Notes: generated by a model not told the origin, from the sequence alone. Positions 11,746 to 24,325 are shown, numbered from the stretch's first letter. The stretch is 64,000 bases of DNA from Stromatinia cepivora (GCA_014898415.1 RCTD01000004.1:124001-188000), one strand, 5' to 3'. Translations and numbers: made by a program.

Positions 11746-12740
11746 ATGCGATCACTCGATGGGTGCGAACGATCGCGGGAGGAAAATCTGCTCCTACATC
11801 CTGTCGTCCACCGCTGGGCCAGGGACCGATTCACAGATGCACAGCAGAAAGGATGGTTAAGATATACGACCTCAATTCTCGCACATTCCATATCATCGAA
11901 TCTCGAGATGTCGGAACGAAGTTTTAGGAAGCAACTATTGCCTCAAATCAATTCTAGTATCAGTGCATTGAGAGACATGTATGGATCTCTACCAGATAAC
12001 ATCGAGCGGGGCCGCAGAATTCGAGAAATTTGCTCTGGTCTATGCAGAGAACGGAGAGTGGAAGTATGCCAAGCCACTTCAGGAAAAAGTAGTACCTTTC
12101 CGTCTCAAAATACTGGGCAAGCGAAACCTTGCAAACATGCACTGGGATCTCTTTGAAGTACACAACTGCAATCACAAATACTCCAAGCGGAATAGCTATC
12201 GCATCCTTCAATATTCTCTTGGATACAATATCCTTGAAACCCAGTACACAATTCATATTGTATCGCTCTTGACGATCTCACTCGTACGTTATTGCTTAAT
12301 GGGCAACAAGAAATATCGAAACAAACTGAACAGCGTACAGTAAATGGACTGACGAATTTGCTTGAATACGATGACCCACAAAGCTGAACGCCATGTTCAG
12401 CCTAACACGAACATATTTGCATCTTAGTGATTTTGAGCAAAGCCAAGAACTGTTCGAACAGGTTGTGAAAAAAAAAGGCGACACCGATTTGGATCGAAAC
12501 ATCCTAATACACTGATAGTGCAGAATGAACTTGCTATAATCTCAATGATTCGGAAAGAACACTTGGCAGCAGCAGAACGCGAAATTCCCGACATTCTGGA
12601 TGCACACACGCAGACTTTGAGAGAGAAACATACTTATACACTCTGATCAGTAAAAAGACCTATCCAAAGTCTACTATGCACATGGTCGCTGGGACAAAGC
12701 AGTAAACAAATTGCATGCCATCCTTCCGTTTGAATGTTAC
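11746..12740 (+). pseudogene. TPR-domain remnant of a fungal NLR
   Basis: Frame-shifting fragments on the plus strand. They start with LLLHPVVHRWARDRF (11785-11830), the winged-helix end motif that precedes the TPR array in fungal NB-ARC-TPR proteins. A TPR unit follows, FALVYAENGEWKYAKPLQEK (about 12027-12090). Eroded repeats run to about 12720, including pieces that read LDAHTQTLREKHTYTL and KVYYAHGRWDKAVNKLHAIL-like text in changing frames. Several frameshifts and stops separate them. The upstream NB-ARC part is absent here but present on the opposite strand at 6034-7601. Confidence 0.75.
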
Positions 12741-12947
12741 CATTTGCATAAAAAAGTTACAGACTTTTGAAATATTAAAGGGGTATGTCATTGCAGATTA
12801 TAAACCAATTTTGTAAAGCCAACAAAATATCCCGTCCTACCACCGTTCCCGAGTCCTTCATTCTTCATAATTCATCATAGATATCATCGCAAAATGTCAT
12901 TTAAAAACTTTCTCTGACTTCCCCGCTTCCTATAACACAGTTAGAGT

Positions 12948-14536
12948 TTACAAGCGAGATTGAGCAGCTCCAGCAGCCTTGCTATTTGGAGCAGGAGCCA
13001 ACTTCTCGGTTGCCTCCTCAATCTTAGAACCGAGATTCATATCGACTCTGCTGAACATCTCATATGTACGCTTGCGAGTGTCCTCCTTGGCAGCCGCCAA
13101 GTGTCCAGCGACGTTGTTGATGAAGTTGTCTTGTTGGCCTTCTTGCCTGCCGAGGACATCCCATAGACCCTTGGCTTGGACGTAGTCCTCTGGACCGACC
13201 TCGGCCAAGTAGCTTATTGCGGCACCAGACCACTGCTCATGGTCATTGGTAGCCTTGACAGGCTTATGGGTGAGCTTTCGGTACGAAGATGGGTAGTTAG
13301 GGTTAGCACCGTAGTTTCCATTGACGGCCATAGCACCATCACGTTGGAATGGGTTGAAAGCTCTGAGAGGAGCATTGACTGGAATTTGTTGATAGTTAAC
13401 ACCGAGACGATGACGATGGGTATCTGGGTATGAGAAGAGACGAGATTGAAGGACAGGGTCGGCAGATGGCTCAACTCCCGGAACCAAATGAGATGGCGAG
13501 AAAGCAACCTGCTCAATTTCTGCGAAATAGTTCTCGACGTTCTTGTTGAGGGTCATTTTGCCGAATGGTCTCAATGGAACCTCACCCTGTGGCCAAACCT
13601 TAGTCAGGTCGAAAATGTTCCAGCGGAACTTCTCAGCCTGTTCTGGGGAAAGGACTTGAACATAGACGCTCCAAGATGGGTAGTCTCCCTTCTCAATTGC
13701 GTCAAATAGGTCTTGAGTGTGCCAATCTGGGTTCTCTGAAGCCATCTTGCCAGCCTCTTCATTGGTAAATGTCTTGCTTCCTTGGTCTGTCTTCAAGTGG
13801 ACTTGAACATAGTTGAAGGTACCGTCTGGCTTGAACCACTTGTGAGTGTGACCAGAATATCCATTCATATGTCTGTACGAATATGGTGTACCACGGTCAC
13901 TGAAGAGGTGCATAACTTGGTGGATAGCCTCTTGATGAGTGGAGAGATAATCCCAAAACATGGTAGCATCCTTCAAGTTTGTTTGTGGGTTTCGCTTTTG
14001 TGTGTGGATGAAAAGAGGGAATTTAGTGGGGTCTCTGAGGAAGAAAATAGGTGTATTGTTGTAAACCCAGTCCCAGTTACCCTCGTCAGTGTAGAATTTG
14101 ACGGAGAAACCTCTAGGGTCACGAGCAGAGTCTGGAGATCCCTTTTCACCACCAACAGTCGAGAAACGTGTGACAAGAGGAGTCTTCTTGCCGACTTTGC
14201 TTAGCATGTCGATGGTGGTGATATCACTAATATCGTGTGTAACTTCGAACTCTGAGGATGACATATTAGTATGGTGGCGATTGGGGAAAAGACGCAGTAC
14301 AAGAACTTACCTCCATAAGCTCCAGCACCTTTAGCATGTACAACACGCTCCGGAATACGTTCGCGATCAAAATGAGCCAACAAATCGATCAAATGGAAAT
14401 CTTGAAGGAGAAGTGGCCCATTGTTACCAATTCTCTGAAACTCCTCTGGGTGTCTTACGGGACATCCATTAGAGGTTGTGTAGACTGGTGCTTCATCGTA
14501 TTTGAAGGTAGACGCTGGCTTATCGTCGGCAACCAT
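12948..14536 (-). CDS. Peroxisomal catalase, 509 aa
   Basis: Spliced model complement(join(12948..14251, 14311..14536)), with one 59-bp GT-AG intron. It decomposes H2O2 to water and oxygen with heme. The catalytic His is in [12 protein letters not shown] (His67). The Asn-containing block [11 protein letters not shown] follows, then the heme-ligand Tyr in [14 protein letters not shown]. Length (~500 aa) fits small-subunit (clade 3) catalases. The protein ends in Ser-Arg-Leu, a canonical type 1 peroxisomal targeting signal, and there is no N-terminal signal peptide, so a peroxisomal enzyme is expected rather than a secreted one. Upstream motifs fit oxidative-stress control (see 14772-14912). 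Which of the several fungal catalases it is cannot be settled here. Confidence 0.96.
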
Positions 14537-16847
14537 GATTGCTATTGTATTGCTTGTTGTTGCACAGGGAGGTAGTAGATGTGATTATAAGATGGTTTGA
14601 GAGTTTGGCAGTTGGGTATCAAAGATATATGTGAAGTAACTTTGATGATATTTTGATGATTTATTGGAGATGATAGAAACCCTTTGATGTTTGATGAATT
14701 AGAAGAAGAAAAGTAAGACGGCACGAGAAATGGCGGGATGGGAAATAAATAAGTAGAATATCCGAAAAGTACCCCTCCTTTCGTGACAACCAATCAAAAT
14801 GAGGGGGTTGATAACTGCATTAGTAAAGCTCTCAAGGTCTGGAACGAATTGATTATCAAAAGGGAAAAGATTGATGATCGGGGCCAATTCCGCATAAGGG
14901 AAACTTTACTAAACGGATTTATTTACCTAGTAAGTATAACCCATAGCATTTCAAAGCCATTCTCCGGGACATGTATGATGTTATTGAAGGACTTGCCACC
15001 ATTCTTTCCTTTCTAGCTTGTTACTACACTACCCACATAGACAAAAAGCTAAATGAGCCTTATCCGTTCAACATTTCCGTGAAATACTATTCAACACATA
15101 TACACATATAAACATATATAATTTCCATTCAAGAGGACCTGACTGAGTGAGTCCTGAGTCCTGAGTCCTGAGTCCTTCTTACCTACACTAGCCGAAGAAG
15201 ATGTTCGCATTAAATCAATAGTAACATCTATAATAACATCTCATACATGCATATAACTCGGGGTAACACGAAATGTTCCCCCTCATACTTACATACTTTT
15301 TCTTTTCTTGGCAAAGTTTAGTGCTTTTTCTCCGCATTCTGAATAATCAACAGCGCCACTTTCCTTGACGGTTTAAAGCTTGGCATGAATTGATTGAGCC
15401 ATGGGATCGTTCTATCTAGCAAAGATACCTATCTATCTACTAGTTGACTTCTAGTTATCATATCAAAAATAAATAAAATACAGTAAAGTATATCCTCACT
15501 TTGCAACATCGCGCGTATATTTTCCTCTTATTTTTTTGGTTGAACACTTTTACCAAAATCTTACACATCGATGCCGTCACTTGATCTCCACCTCCATTTT
15601 TTTCAATAAACCCCTGGTCAATAATACCAAGTTGCCTACCCAGCATCCTTGTTACATTACGCACATCGTCTAAAAGGCATTATTGTGGGGCATTTTTGAA
15701 AGAACATCATGCCGAGAAATATCATCATCGATAACGAATAGTTATCAATGTATTACATACAAGCTACCACAGGTACAACAACATCGAGATGTGATTTGTA
15801 CTCTTTGGGATGACTTCGGATATTGTCGATGTTGCTGCAATGTTTACCACATCGGGAACATCTTTCCATAATGAGCTTCGGAAAAGAGTGACCAGTAGTA
15901 GCCAACAGCCACAGGATAATGACATCGAAAATCTACTTCAGCAAAAGGTGGAATTCCCCGCCCTTATAGTGGACTCAATAACCGGCGGTATTTTCACATC
16001 AGAAAGATTTTTGTAACTGTCTTGCCTTGGGAGGGGATACATTGTCTACATTCCAAGATTTTCCTTATATTAAGAGCGGGTACCCAACCCAACGTCAAGG
16101 TTCACTATCCTAGCTTCAACCAGCCTTCTCAGAAGATCTTCCGAAGCTCGGTATCTATCGCGCTTGTGGCTCGCCACGCTATGATGGCTTTTTCAAGGTT
16201 TTTTCTAAACCTCTAGCTTCAAATATGAGTTTGTGATATCGACATGGGATTTTCTCGTTATTTCTCGTCTCTTCCATTTGTAATTTCATAAATATGGCAG
16301 TGATCATGCACACGATATCCACAAGCATATGTGACAGCATGTTCCTTTGGAGAATTGCGCAATGGTATACACGAATCAGTTTCCTGTGACTTAAGACATA
16401 CCTAGTCTCTTGCTATAGTTTTCTAAGCCGTTACAAATCCATAGATCCAGACTCAAGTGTATCACAAAGCAGAAGAATAGTCCTACGTAACCAACTATCG
16501 AAGATGAATTCCGGAGCCCAGCTTCTGGGTAGGTCTCATACTCAAGCCGGCCAGATCAATGTCTCAATGTCAATATGAATTCATCACTATGCCCTCAATC
16601 TAAAATGCCCATTTACGATAAAGATCCGAATGCAGTGCTCCCAAACCAGATGCAGATGCTCAAACATGCCCATGCACCTATTATACTCTCGGGCATATTG
16701 GTCTCGTTCATATCCATGAGTGTAGCGACCATGGAGCTTAAGATTTGTACCCCGGACTCCAGTTTCATCCTTTCCTTCAATTATTCAACTGATGTATAGG
16801 TATATCGTGATGATAGTACAAGGTCGCTTCTGTTTTTTCTCCCTCTA
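14537..16847. other. Intergenic between catalase and ARL1
   Basis: The first 400 bp hold the catalase promoter. A 7-bp tandem repeat (GAGTCCT, four copies) lies at 15149-15176. The rest shows only short ORFs (for example 15810-16016 and 16022-16216) without recognisable families. No RNA gene found. Confidence 0.45.
14772..14912 (-). promoter_or_regulatory. Candidate stress-response elements upstream of catalase
   Basis: Relative to the catalase start at 14536, the upstream DNA contains CCCCT (14772-14776) and AGGGG (14802-14806), the STRE core; CCAAT (14790-14794); and TTAGTAA (14820-14826) plus TTACTAA (14906-14912), both orientations of the Yap1/AP-1 response element. Yap1-type factors are known to induce fungal catalases. 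The motifs are short and each could occur by chance; the clustering at 236-376 bp upstream is the argument. Confidence 0.45.
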
Positions 16848-17676
16848 TTACGACTCTTGCTGCACAGTTTGCTATTCTCATGTTAGTATTCTCGTTCCTC
16901 AACTAGGTCAGCCACATCCGAGTATGAAACACTTACAACCAGCCAATCCATCCCCTCATCCACACCACTACCATCTACGGCACTACATGCCACTATACTC
17001 CAATTCCTATCCCTTAACTCCCCCAATTTTAACGCCTCCGATATTTCACCAGCACCTTTCGCCCCCGGCTGATCTTGTTTATTCGCGAATACTAGTAATG
17101 CAGCGTCCTTCAACTCGTCTTCGTTTAACATTGCTGCCAATTCTTCTGACGCAGTGCCTAATCGATCGATATCCGTAGAATCGATGACGAATATTACGGC
17201 AGCGGTATTGGCGTAGTAACAGCGCCAATAAGGTCTAATCGATGTCTGACCTCCAAGATCCTATACCAAGCATATCAGCCAGGAATCGCTAGATGGTAGG
17301 TTTAAAAGAACAAGGAGCGGGGCAATGAGCTTACCCAGACGTTGAAATTTAAATTTTTGTATGTCACTGATTCCACGTTGAATCCAATGGTCGGTATTGT
17401 AGTCACCACTTCCCCAATCTGCGGGTTCCCGTCAGCATAAAGTCCCTTCCGTAGAGTCCGATATTATAGCCACACTAACCTTCAATCTGTATAGTAATGT
17501 GGTCTTTCCAGCGTTATCCTACCCAATTCGCAGACATGTTAGCTTCTCTTCTTCCCTAATATTCCTCAAATATCCAGCGAGCTATTCAGCCAGCTACTCA
17601 CCAGTCCCAAAATCAATATTCGGATTTCTTTCTTCGAAAATAACATCCCCGACAGCCACGATACACTTGCGCCCAT
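16848..17676 (-). CDS. ARL1: ARF-like small GTPase Arl1, 181 aa
   Basis: Five exons: complement(join(16848..16871, 16937..17260, 17335..17418, 17480..17518, 17602..17676)), 546 nt, all GT-AG. The protein starts MGASVSW, giving an N-myristoylatable Gly2. It has the P-loop GLDNAGKTT (24-32), switch I PTIGFNVE, switch II DLGGQ (67-71) with [11 protein letters not shown] after it, NKQD (126-129) and the SA of the last G-box. It ends [24 protein letters not shown] is characteristic of Arl1 rather than Arf1. Arl1 works at the trans-Golgi, recruiting GRIP-domain tethers. The last exon has only 24 bases. Confidence 0.95.
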
Positions 17677-18196
17677 TTTTGCTAAGTCTGTAAAGATATT
17701 TCCTGTCCTCTATATTTTTCTTCCTAAATTCGACCTCTTAAACAACTATGCTTAGCTGTCCCCTATCCTTGTCTTCCTAGAATCCTCTTTTCTTTGTCTC
17801 AATCTTATCCTAAATAAATCACACGAAATTGGTAGAATTAGCAGTTCGTCGTGCTATTTGGATTATTCGCGAGGTTTGAGGTGTCTTGTAGTTCCGTAAG
17901 GTAGGACTTTCTACTCAGATGATATTATGCTTTACGAGGTCAACTGTTTGCTTTGACATGCATTGCCTTACCGTATTTCCAATCCTAATCGCGGAGCCAT
18001 AAATTCCCGATTATGATTAGTCATAACTTTAATTCAAGAAAGCAGGAATTTGGCCTGAAAGCCTTACGTTGGTTAAAAGGGCAACCGAGAAATAAAGCCC
18101 TCGTCAGAAATTTTTGGTGTGTGAATCCATTGAACCTCTATCAAGAGACTTTTTGATTCAGCACGACAACGACAATATCGACGCCGACTTTTCAAG
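17677..18196. promoter_or_regulatory. Shared divergent promoter of ARL1 and RPL39
   Basis: About 520 bp separate the two divergent start codons, so both promoters and leaders must lie here. It is moderately AT-rich with pyrimidine tracts next to ARL1. No specific ribosomal-gene motif was recognised. Confidence 0.5.
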
Positions 18197-18690
18197 ATGC
18201 CGGTATGTACTACCATTTTTAAATGACGCACACTCTCAATTGCTTGGAATGGAGAATTGGGAAGGGTTCGAGAAAGTAGGAGGATTGTTGGTTCATGGGC
18301 GCAAAATTGAAGATGGAATTCACGATCTCGAATACCAACAATATCACAACACGACAGATCATATAGATGCTAATTCGATATTTTCCTGCAGTCCCAAAAG
18401 TCATTCCGCACCAAGCAGAAGCTTGCGAGAGCCCAAAAGCAAAACAGACCCATCCCACAATGGATCCGTTTGAGGACTGGTAACACCATCCGGTATGTTG
18501 ACGATTTTGCGATCCCCAATCATCAGCACATACAGCAATTTACACCTCTTCGATTCCACCTTCGACCTTTAAAGCCGAAATCAATCATCCCGCAAAACAG
18601 TATCAATTTCAATCGAGCATTTAACTAATAAAATTCAACAGATACAACGCAAAGAGACGTCACTGGAGAAAGACTCGCATCGGTTTGTAG
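18197..18690 (+). CDS. RPL39: 60S ribosomal protein eL39 (L39), 51 aa
   Basis: Three exons: 18197..18202, 18392..18492, 18642..18690, 156 nt, GT-AG introns of 189 and 149 bp. The first exon codes only Met-Pro. The mature protein is very basic: it reads [15 protein letters not shown], then [15 protein letters not shown], and ends [11 protein letters not shown]. The length of 51 residues is exactly that of eukaryotic eL39, which lines the exit part of the ribosomal peptide tunnel. A start with two codons followed by a long first intron is common in fungal ribosomal protein genes and explains why simple ORF calling misses it. A branch-site-like CTAAT lies before the second acceptor. Confidence 0.97.
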
Positions 18691-19780
18691 ATGCATCACC
18701 TCACAACAGCAAAACATTCCATCTTCTCCTCAACCTATACCAACGCTCATACGATTTTCTCTTTTTTTCCGCTTCTCACCAGTCCACCATACCTTACTCT
18801 ACTTATTCCGAATTCGCACGATCTCAAGATACGAATGGCAACCTTTATGAGGGAGGAGCATGGAGAAACGAAATGATAATTTTTGCTCGGTTTGGCAGGA
18901 GGGTACAACTGATGGATGCTGCTTTGGGAAAAGGGAGGCGTAAGATTTCTGATTGCTAGGCCTGTTCTATGAATGGCATATACTGCGATTGAGAGAGGAT
19001 CATTGTGTTCATAGCAAAGTGATTCAGTGAGGAAATGGGATGTTTTGCTGATTTCTCCACGTTACATCATTGGTTTTTGAGGGGAATGCAGTTTGTGATT
19101 GTGAATGGGGCTGATTACCTTCGACACGATTAAAGATATGCTCATCTTGAGCTTCCATGAGATTCAGACCGGCACATCCAGAAAGCCTTGCGCAAGTATT
19201 GTATCCGAACCGAATATCGAACTTCCGCAGTGTTTCAGAACACTTGGGTTTGCAACATAATACGATCAGGCCGCCATTCACGAATAACAGAATATTCTCT
19301 TTCCCCTTCCCACTGATACAATTTGATCCCAATTCAATTTATGATTACGGACACCTTTCACACCACCCCCCTAAAAACCCCCCACCCCATGTTCCTCCCC
19401 TATATCCTCTCTTCCCCAAGCGTCATCATATCCATCCCCTTCCACCCATCCATCCTATCCTAAAAATAAATCCATATTCTCCACCCCCACACATACGTAC
19501 ACCCACCCACTCCTCCCCAAAGGCAGCACACATAAACCCCAATCCCAAGCACAAATCCACTTCCAACTCTATCTCTATCTCTTCCTATCTAACAACTCAA
19601 ACACCATTCCACCAGCCAACCATGCTATATTCCTCACTCACGCTATAACAAAACACGAAACCATATATACCATACATATTATACTATGATTATAATATAC
19701 CTCTTCATTAAATTTTTATATCTGGAAATATATATTTCTCAGATAATTACTTGATATTTGATGCTTGTTTTTTATAGATT
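18691..19780. other. 3' flank of RPL39 and C-rich intergenic DNA
   Basis: No supported gene. 19340-19560 is strongly C-rich on the plus strand with many CCAC/CCCC runs. An ORF at 19157-19648 has a biased Pro/His/Ser composition caused by this and shows no family. Confidence 0.4.
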
Positions 19781-19782
19781 AC

Positions 19783-19956
19783 TTGTTATATTTATTATAT
19801 TTGTTATATTTGTTATATTTGTTATATTTGTTATATTTGTTATATTTGTTATATTTGTTATATTTGTTATATTTGTTATATTTGTTATATTTGTTATATT
19901 TGTTATATTTGTTATATTTGTTATATTTGTTATATTTGTTATATTTGTTATATTTT
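19783..19956 (+). repeat. 9-bp minisatellite (TTATATTTG)n
   Basis: Nearly perfect head-to-tail copies of TTATATTTG, about 19 units, run to the AT-rich boundary of the retroelement region. Because the unit is a multiple of three, all forward frames stay open and give artificial Val-Ile-Phe and Leu-Leu-Tyr repeats; these are not genes. Confidence 0.97.
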
Positions 19957-20309
19957 AAAAAAGAGAGAGAGTCTAAGAATAATATATAATATATAAGATG
20001 GAAATAATTGAAAAAGAGAAGAAAGAGAGAAAGAAGAGATATTGATAATAGTTTTATATATATATATATGTATATATATATGTATGTATATAAATAGATT
20101 AAGTGATCAATCGATCGATGAGGAATATCTAATAGATAAATAATGAATAAGTAGATGTGATATTATAAGATTATAAAGATTATAATGGATTGAATATTGG
20201 ATACTTGCTGGATATTGGTGACTGATGGAAAGATATCTAATAATTGATTGGAGATTTCTGACGAGTGAGTATATATCTAGATTGGACTACACGGGACCGG
20301 ATTCACAGG
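19957..20309. other. AT-rich 5' flank of the retroelement
   Basis: AT-rich DNA with a TA/TATG dinucleotide tract at about 20054-20092. No coding potential seen. Confidence 0.5.
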
Positions 20310-20314
20310 AGAAG
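20310..20314. repeat. Target-site duplication, left copy (AGAAG)
   Basis: AGAAG directly precedes the 5' LTR and is repeated exactly at 27359-27363 after the 3' LTR. A 5-bp duplication is usual for Ty3/gypsy integrases. Confidence 0.9.
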
Positions 20315-20596
20315 TGTCACGAATCGTGAACCACAGGAGGCTAACCACGTGATACCTCTTATCTCCCACGTCCATTGATGAGCTGATCGTCTGTGCATAT
20401 ACATTACGATTCATACGATTTAGTATGGTAAAATAATGATTCTAATAATATATACGTATAACCTTGTAGTTTATGAATGAGTATTTGTATATATATATCT
20501 AATCACTCTTTACGAATTATAGTTTTTCAATTATAGATTCTAAAGAATATAATTGATTTTGTTTATTCAGTTCTATTACAGCTCTTATATATCACA
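20315..20596 (+). repeat. 5' LTR of Ty3/gypsy element (282 bp)
   Basis: Begins TGTCACGAATCGTG and ends TCACA, aligned without gaps to the 3' LTR at 27077-27358. All differences seen are transitions. The outer (left) part keeps G/C where the 3' LTR has A/T; towards the inner end it is this copy that has A/T. Confidence 0.93.
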
Positions 20597-20875
20597 TTAT
20601 CTACAACTCATTTATAAGTATCCGACTATCTGATAACTTCCCAAATAATACTTTACTTTAATAATACCTTCTTAGATGAACTTTTACAAATATTATATTT
20701 AAAGAAAGAAGATCTATTTCAATCTAATCGATAAAGATATAAACACTTTTAGAAGTGTATTATCACTTTTATAATATAACGAATTTCTTCTTCTATATAT
20801 TTCGAACTTTCGAAAACATATTTTGAGGAATCCTTTCCTTCTCCTTAATTATTTCAACAATCCTTCGAAGAAAAT

Positions 20876-22320
20876 ATGAATACAGGATTGGATAATGTTA
20901 TTATTGGAAGAAAAAAGATTGGTAAAGAGAAGATTCCAGTATATGAAATCGATGCTTCTAATAGTTTAATTGTTTTTTCTGAATTATTATTACAATTATA
21001 AGATCTTTATATAATGATTATAAGTTTGAAGAAGGAGAATTGATAATTGAAAGCTATAATGATAATGAGTTCTGCAATAATGTAATTTCTTTTTGAATTT
21101 CAAATGATGTTTATATAGGTATCTAGATCAACAATAGTATTTAGGATTCTCTTTATTCCTTTAATCGAAATTCAAGGATCTTTATTTAAGCAAATTTGAA
21201 GATTTCAAAGTCAAAGGAAGAAAACTTCAATTAAACAATCTAATCATTAAAGATTCTTCAAGGATTCTCTTTCCTTTTTAGGAAATAACGATCTATTTAA
21301 TAATTAAAAATCCTTTTATTCAAGAAGTTGATCTAATTGGTCAAGATTGTATTCCTATATTAATCACAATTTGTAATAAGATGTATATGTATCAAAATCT
21401 ATAAATCTTATTACTAAACTTAATGATAATATTGAATTTAAAGTTAATTTGTGGTAATTATTGGTTATAGAATGATTCGAACTGTATATTACATCATTTA
21501 AGAATGAAATGCAATATTATGTATACATAATCGATCAAACTGAATCGGAAGTATAAGTATATTGTTATGCTCTTTATATACGAATACCCCGATTCATGGT
21601 ATTCGAATTGATCGAACAATTTGCAGTAATTTATTGGAACCTGGCCGAAGTCGATAATGCTTATTCTCAATATGAAATATAGATCATGCCTAATACGATT
21701 CGATATAGCAACTTTCTAGAATGATATAGGAAATTCAGACTATTTATTATCCAAATAAAGATTATCGATAATAAAATTCTATTCAGGGATTTCGAATAGA
21801 AGATTTTCGATTTTCTTTTGCAAACAGTAGCAATATTTATTAAGGATTGTAAAATTACAAAAGAATTCGCGAATATATTTATTAAAATAAATCAAAACGA
21901 AATTTTATTATAAGAACGAAATTGATATTATATTGATTGAGAAATTTTTATAGCTATTTACAAATCAATAGTTATTATGAATCCTTTGCAACTCTTTCGG
22001 AGCTCTAATAGCTCCAATTTTGGAATCTCTATGTTCCCGAAACCATTTCCATTCTGGAATACCCCTTCCAGATATACCAGCCCTACTGTACCCAATAATT
22101 ATTCGAACTTCAAATACTCATTACTCTTTCCCTCTCCTGGAACAATATATATATCGATATTTTATATCGATAACTTCAATAAGATCGAGATAATACAAAA
22201 AGAAGTAAAAGAATTCAAAGAATATCAAAATATCGAAGAAGATTTCAATCTAGAAATTATAACTGAAGTTATACAGAATACTTATTTAGAAAAAGAAAAA
22301 CATTTAAAACCAAATACTTA
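20876..22320 (+). pseudogene. gag remnant of the LTR element
   Basis: Starts at a possible ATG at 20876 and runs with many stops. The stretch from about 21600 reads like a gag capsid region. The longest open piece is 21977-22320 (114 aa), rich in Pro/Ser/Asn then Lys/Glu. No intact CCHC zinc knuckle was found. Assignment rests mostly on position before the protease. Confidence 0.6.
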
Positions 22321-22353
22321 AACTCTATTTTCATTTTAAACGCTATACAGGAT

Positions 22354-22850
22354 ATGAGATTTCTTGATCTAATTAAATTTATGAAAGAAAAAGTATTCAT
22401 ACTTTTTTATAATCTTTCGAAAAATGATTATATTTATCAATCAAGAATACTTATTGATTTTAGAGCAAATGGATTTGCTTTTATTAATATTACATTTTTT
22501 ATTTGTTTATTTCTTATGTTTAAACCCAGAATTATATCGTTTGAAGTTTCAATTGAAGTTAAAGAGTATAATGGTATATAAGGCTATATTATTATTCATT
22601 TCATATTCCTTAATTTAATGATCGATAATTATAAACAATCTTTTGTCCCTTTCCTTATTACTGAATTAAAAAGTTATAATATTATTTTAGGTAGACTTTG
22701 GTTATCAGAGATTCGAACAAAGCTCAATTGCTTCAATAAATGTTTTAAATGGTTTAAAAAAAGACCCTATATTATCTTCTATTCGAATAATCTCTTCGTT
22801 ACCCAATCATCCTTTTGTAAACAGAAGATCGATCGATTAATCCAATAAGA
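22354..22850 (+). pseudogene. Retroelement aspartic protease remnant
   Basis: The open piece at 22354-22581 contains ILIDFRANGFAFI, in the place of the retropepsin LID-S/T-GA motif, with the active-site neighbourhood altered. The next piece (22618-22848) contains SYNIILGRLWL, matching the conserved ILG-x-x-WL block that follows retropepsins in Ty3/gypsy polyproteins. Confidence 0.75.
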
Positions 22851-23499
22851 TATTAATCAATGAAATGATTAATTCAAAGAATATTGGAATCGAAGAGATT
22901 CACAATTAAACAGATCAATTGCAGTTGATAATATATAACAAGAACCTTCAAGTATAAATACAATATAGACTTTTATTGAAAAAAAAGAGATCCTGATTTC
23001 TTTCAAATTCAATTTATCTTCTTTTCAACCAATTACATCATTACTATAGATCTACGAATGCCTCCCCTATATATCGCCCGAAATCCTCGATTTATATATA
23101 CTCAAATTCGATAAATTCCAATTAGAATATAAAAGAGATAAACAAACTAAACTTTTTACTATTATTCTAAAAGAATTTGATAATATAATAGACTTTCGAT
23201 AGAACAAATGATATACAAAAAAGAGAGTATTGATTATCTTAACCGAATTCAAGAATACAAAAGTTCGAAAGAAATTCAATCAAGTATTAACCGAAATCAA
23301 TTCAAAACCTAAAATACCATTTGAATATTGATAATATCATCGAGCCTTTTTTAAGTATAAATCAAATATTTTATTTTCTAATCGATTTTATAATTATAAA
23401 ATCATATTGAAAGACAAAAAAGAACAAGTTTTGTATTACAGTTCATTTTATAAGATATCCCTGGAACAATTGGAAATCGTTAAAGAATATATTATAGAT

Positions 23500-24325
23500 A
23501 ATCTCAATAAAGATTTTATTGAATTTAATTAAGTCTTTTATATTGTATCTATTCTATTCGTTAAAAAATCTAATGGTAGTTTGAGGTTCTATATAGATTT
23601 CAGATTATTGAATTCCTTGATATATAAGGATCGGTATCCCCTTTCTTTAATCAACGAAACGCTTTCTTGGTTTTCCAGTACTAAGGTTTTTACCAAATTC
23701 GATATTCGTTAAGCTTTTCATTGTATAAGAATGGATCCTGTTTCGGAAGAGTATATTATCTTCTGAACCCGATATGGATTATACAAATGCAAGGTCGTAT
23801 TATTCGGATTAACGAATGATTTTGTAATCTATCAGTGTTATATAAATGATATTTTATTCGATTATTTAAATGTTTTCTGTATAGTATACCTCAACGATAT
23901 TTTAATCTATTCTGAGAACAAAGAAGAGTATTAAACTTATATTAAACTAATTCTCGAATAATTAAAAATCGCTGGTCTACAAGTGGATCTTAAGAAATGC
24001 AAATTCAATATTATATATACCAAATACTTAAGCTTTATCATCTCTATTAAAGAAATAAAGATGGACCTTAAAAAGATTGAGGTAATTAAGAATTGGACTT
24101 TTTCGATAACAATGAAAGGGATCCAATCATTTCTCGATTTTTGCAATTTTTATCGACAGTTCATTAAGGACTATAATATAATAGCGAAATCTTTCAACAA
24201 ATTCATTAAAGCAAACGTTAAATTCGTATTCGACGAAATATACCAAAATGCATTTAATATCTTGAAGAAAAAGTTTATCTCCGCTTCGCTTTTACAATAT
24301 TATAATCATTGATTTCTCTGTATAT
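23500..24325 (+). pseudogene. Reverse transcriptase remnant
   Basis: Recognisable Ty3/gypsy RT blocks, separated by stops: VKKSNGSLRFYIDFR, then RYPLSLINE, FTKFDIR, VVLFGLTND, and the catalytic box reading YLNDILIYS. Its first Asp of the DD pair is Asn, a G-to-A change expected from RIP. The RT-connection region (FLDFCNFYRQFIKDY) follows in an open piece at 23983-24312. Confidence 0.9.

Noticed and set aside
19758..19989. Forward ORFs of 66 and 74 aa
   Set aside because: Pure translation of the 9-bp minisatellite, whose unit length keeps all frames open.
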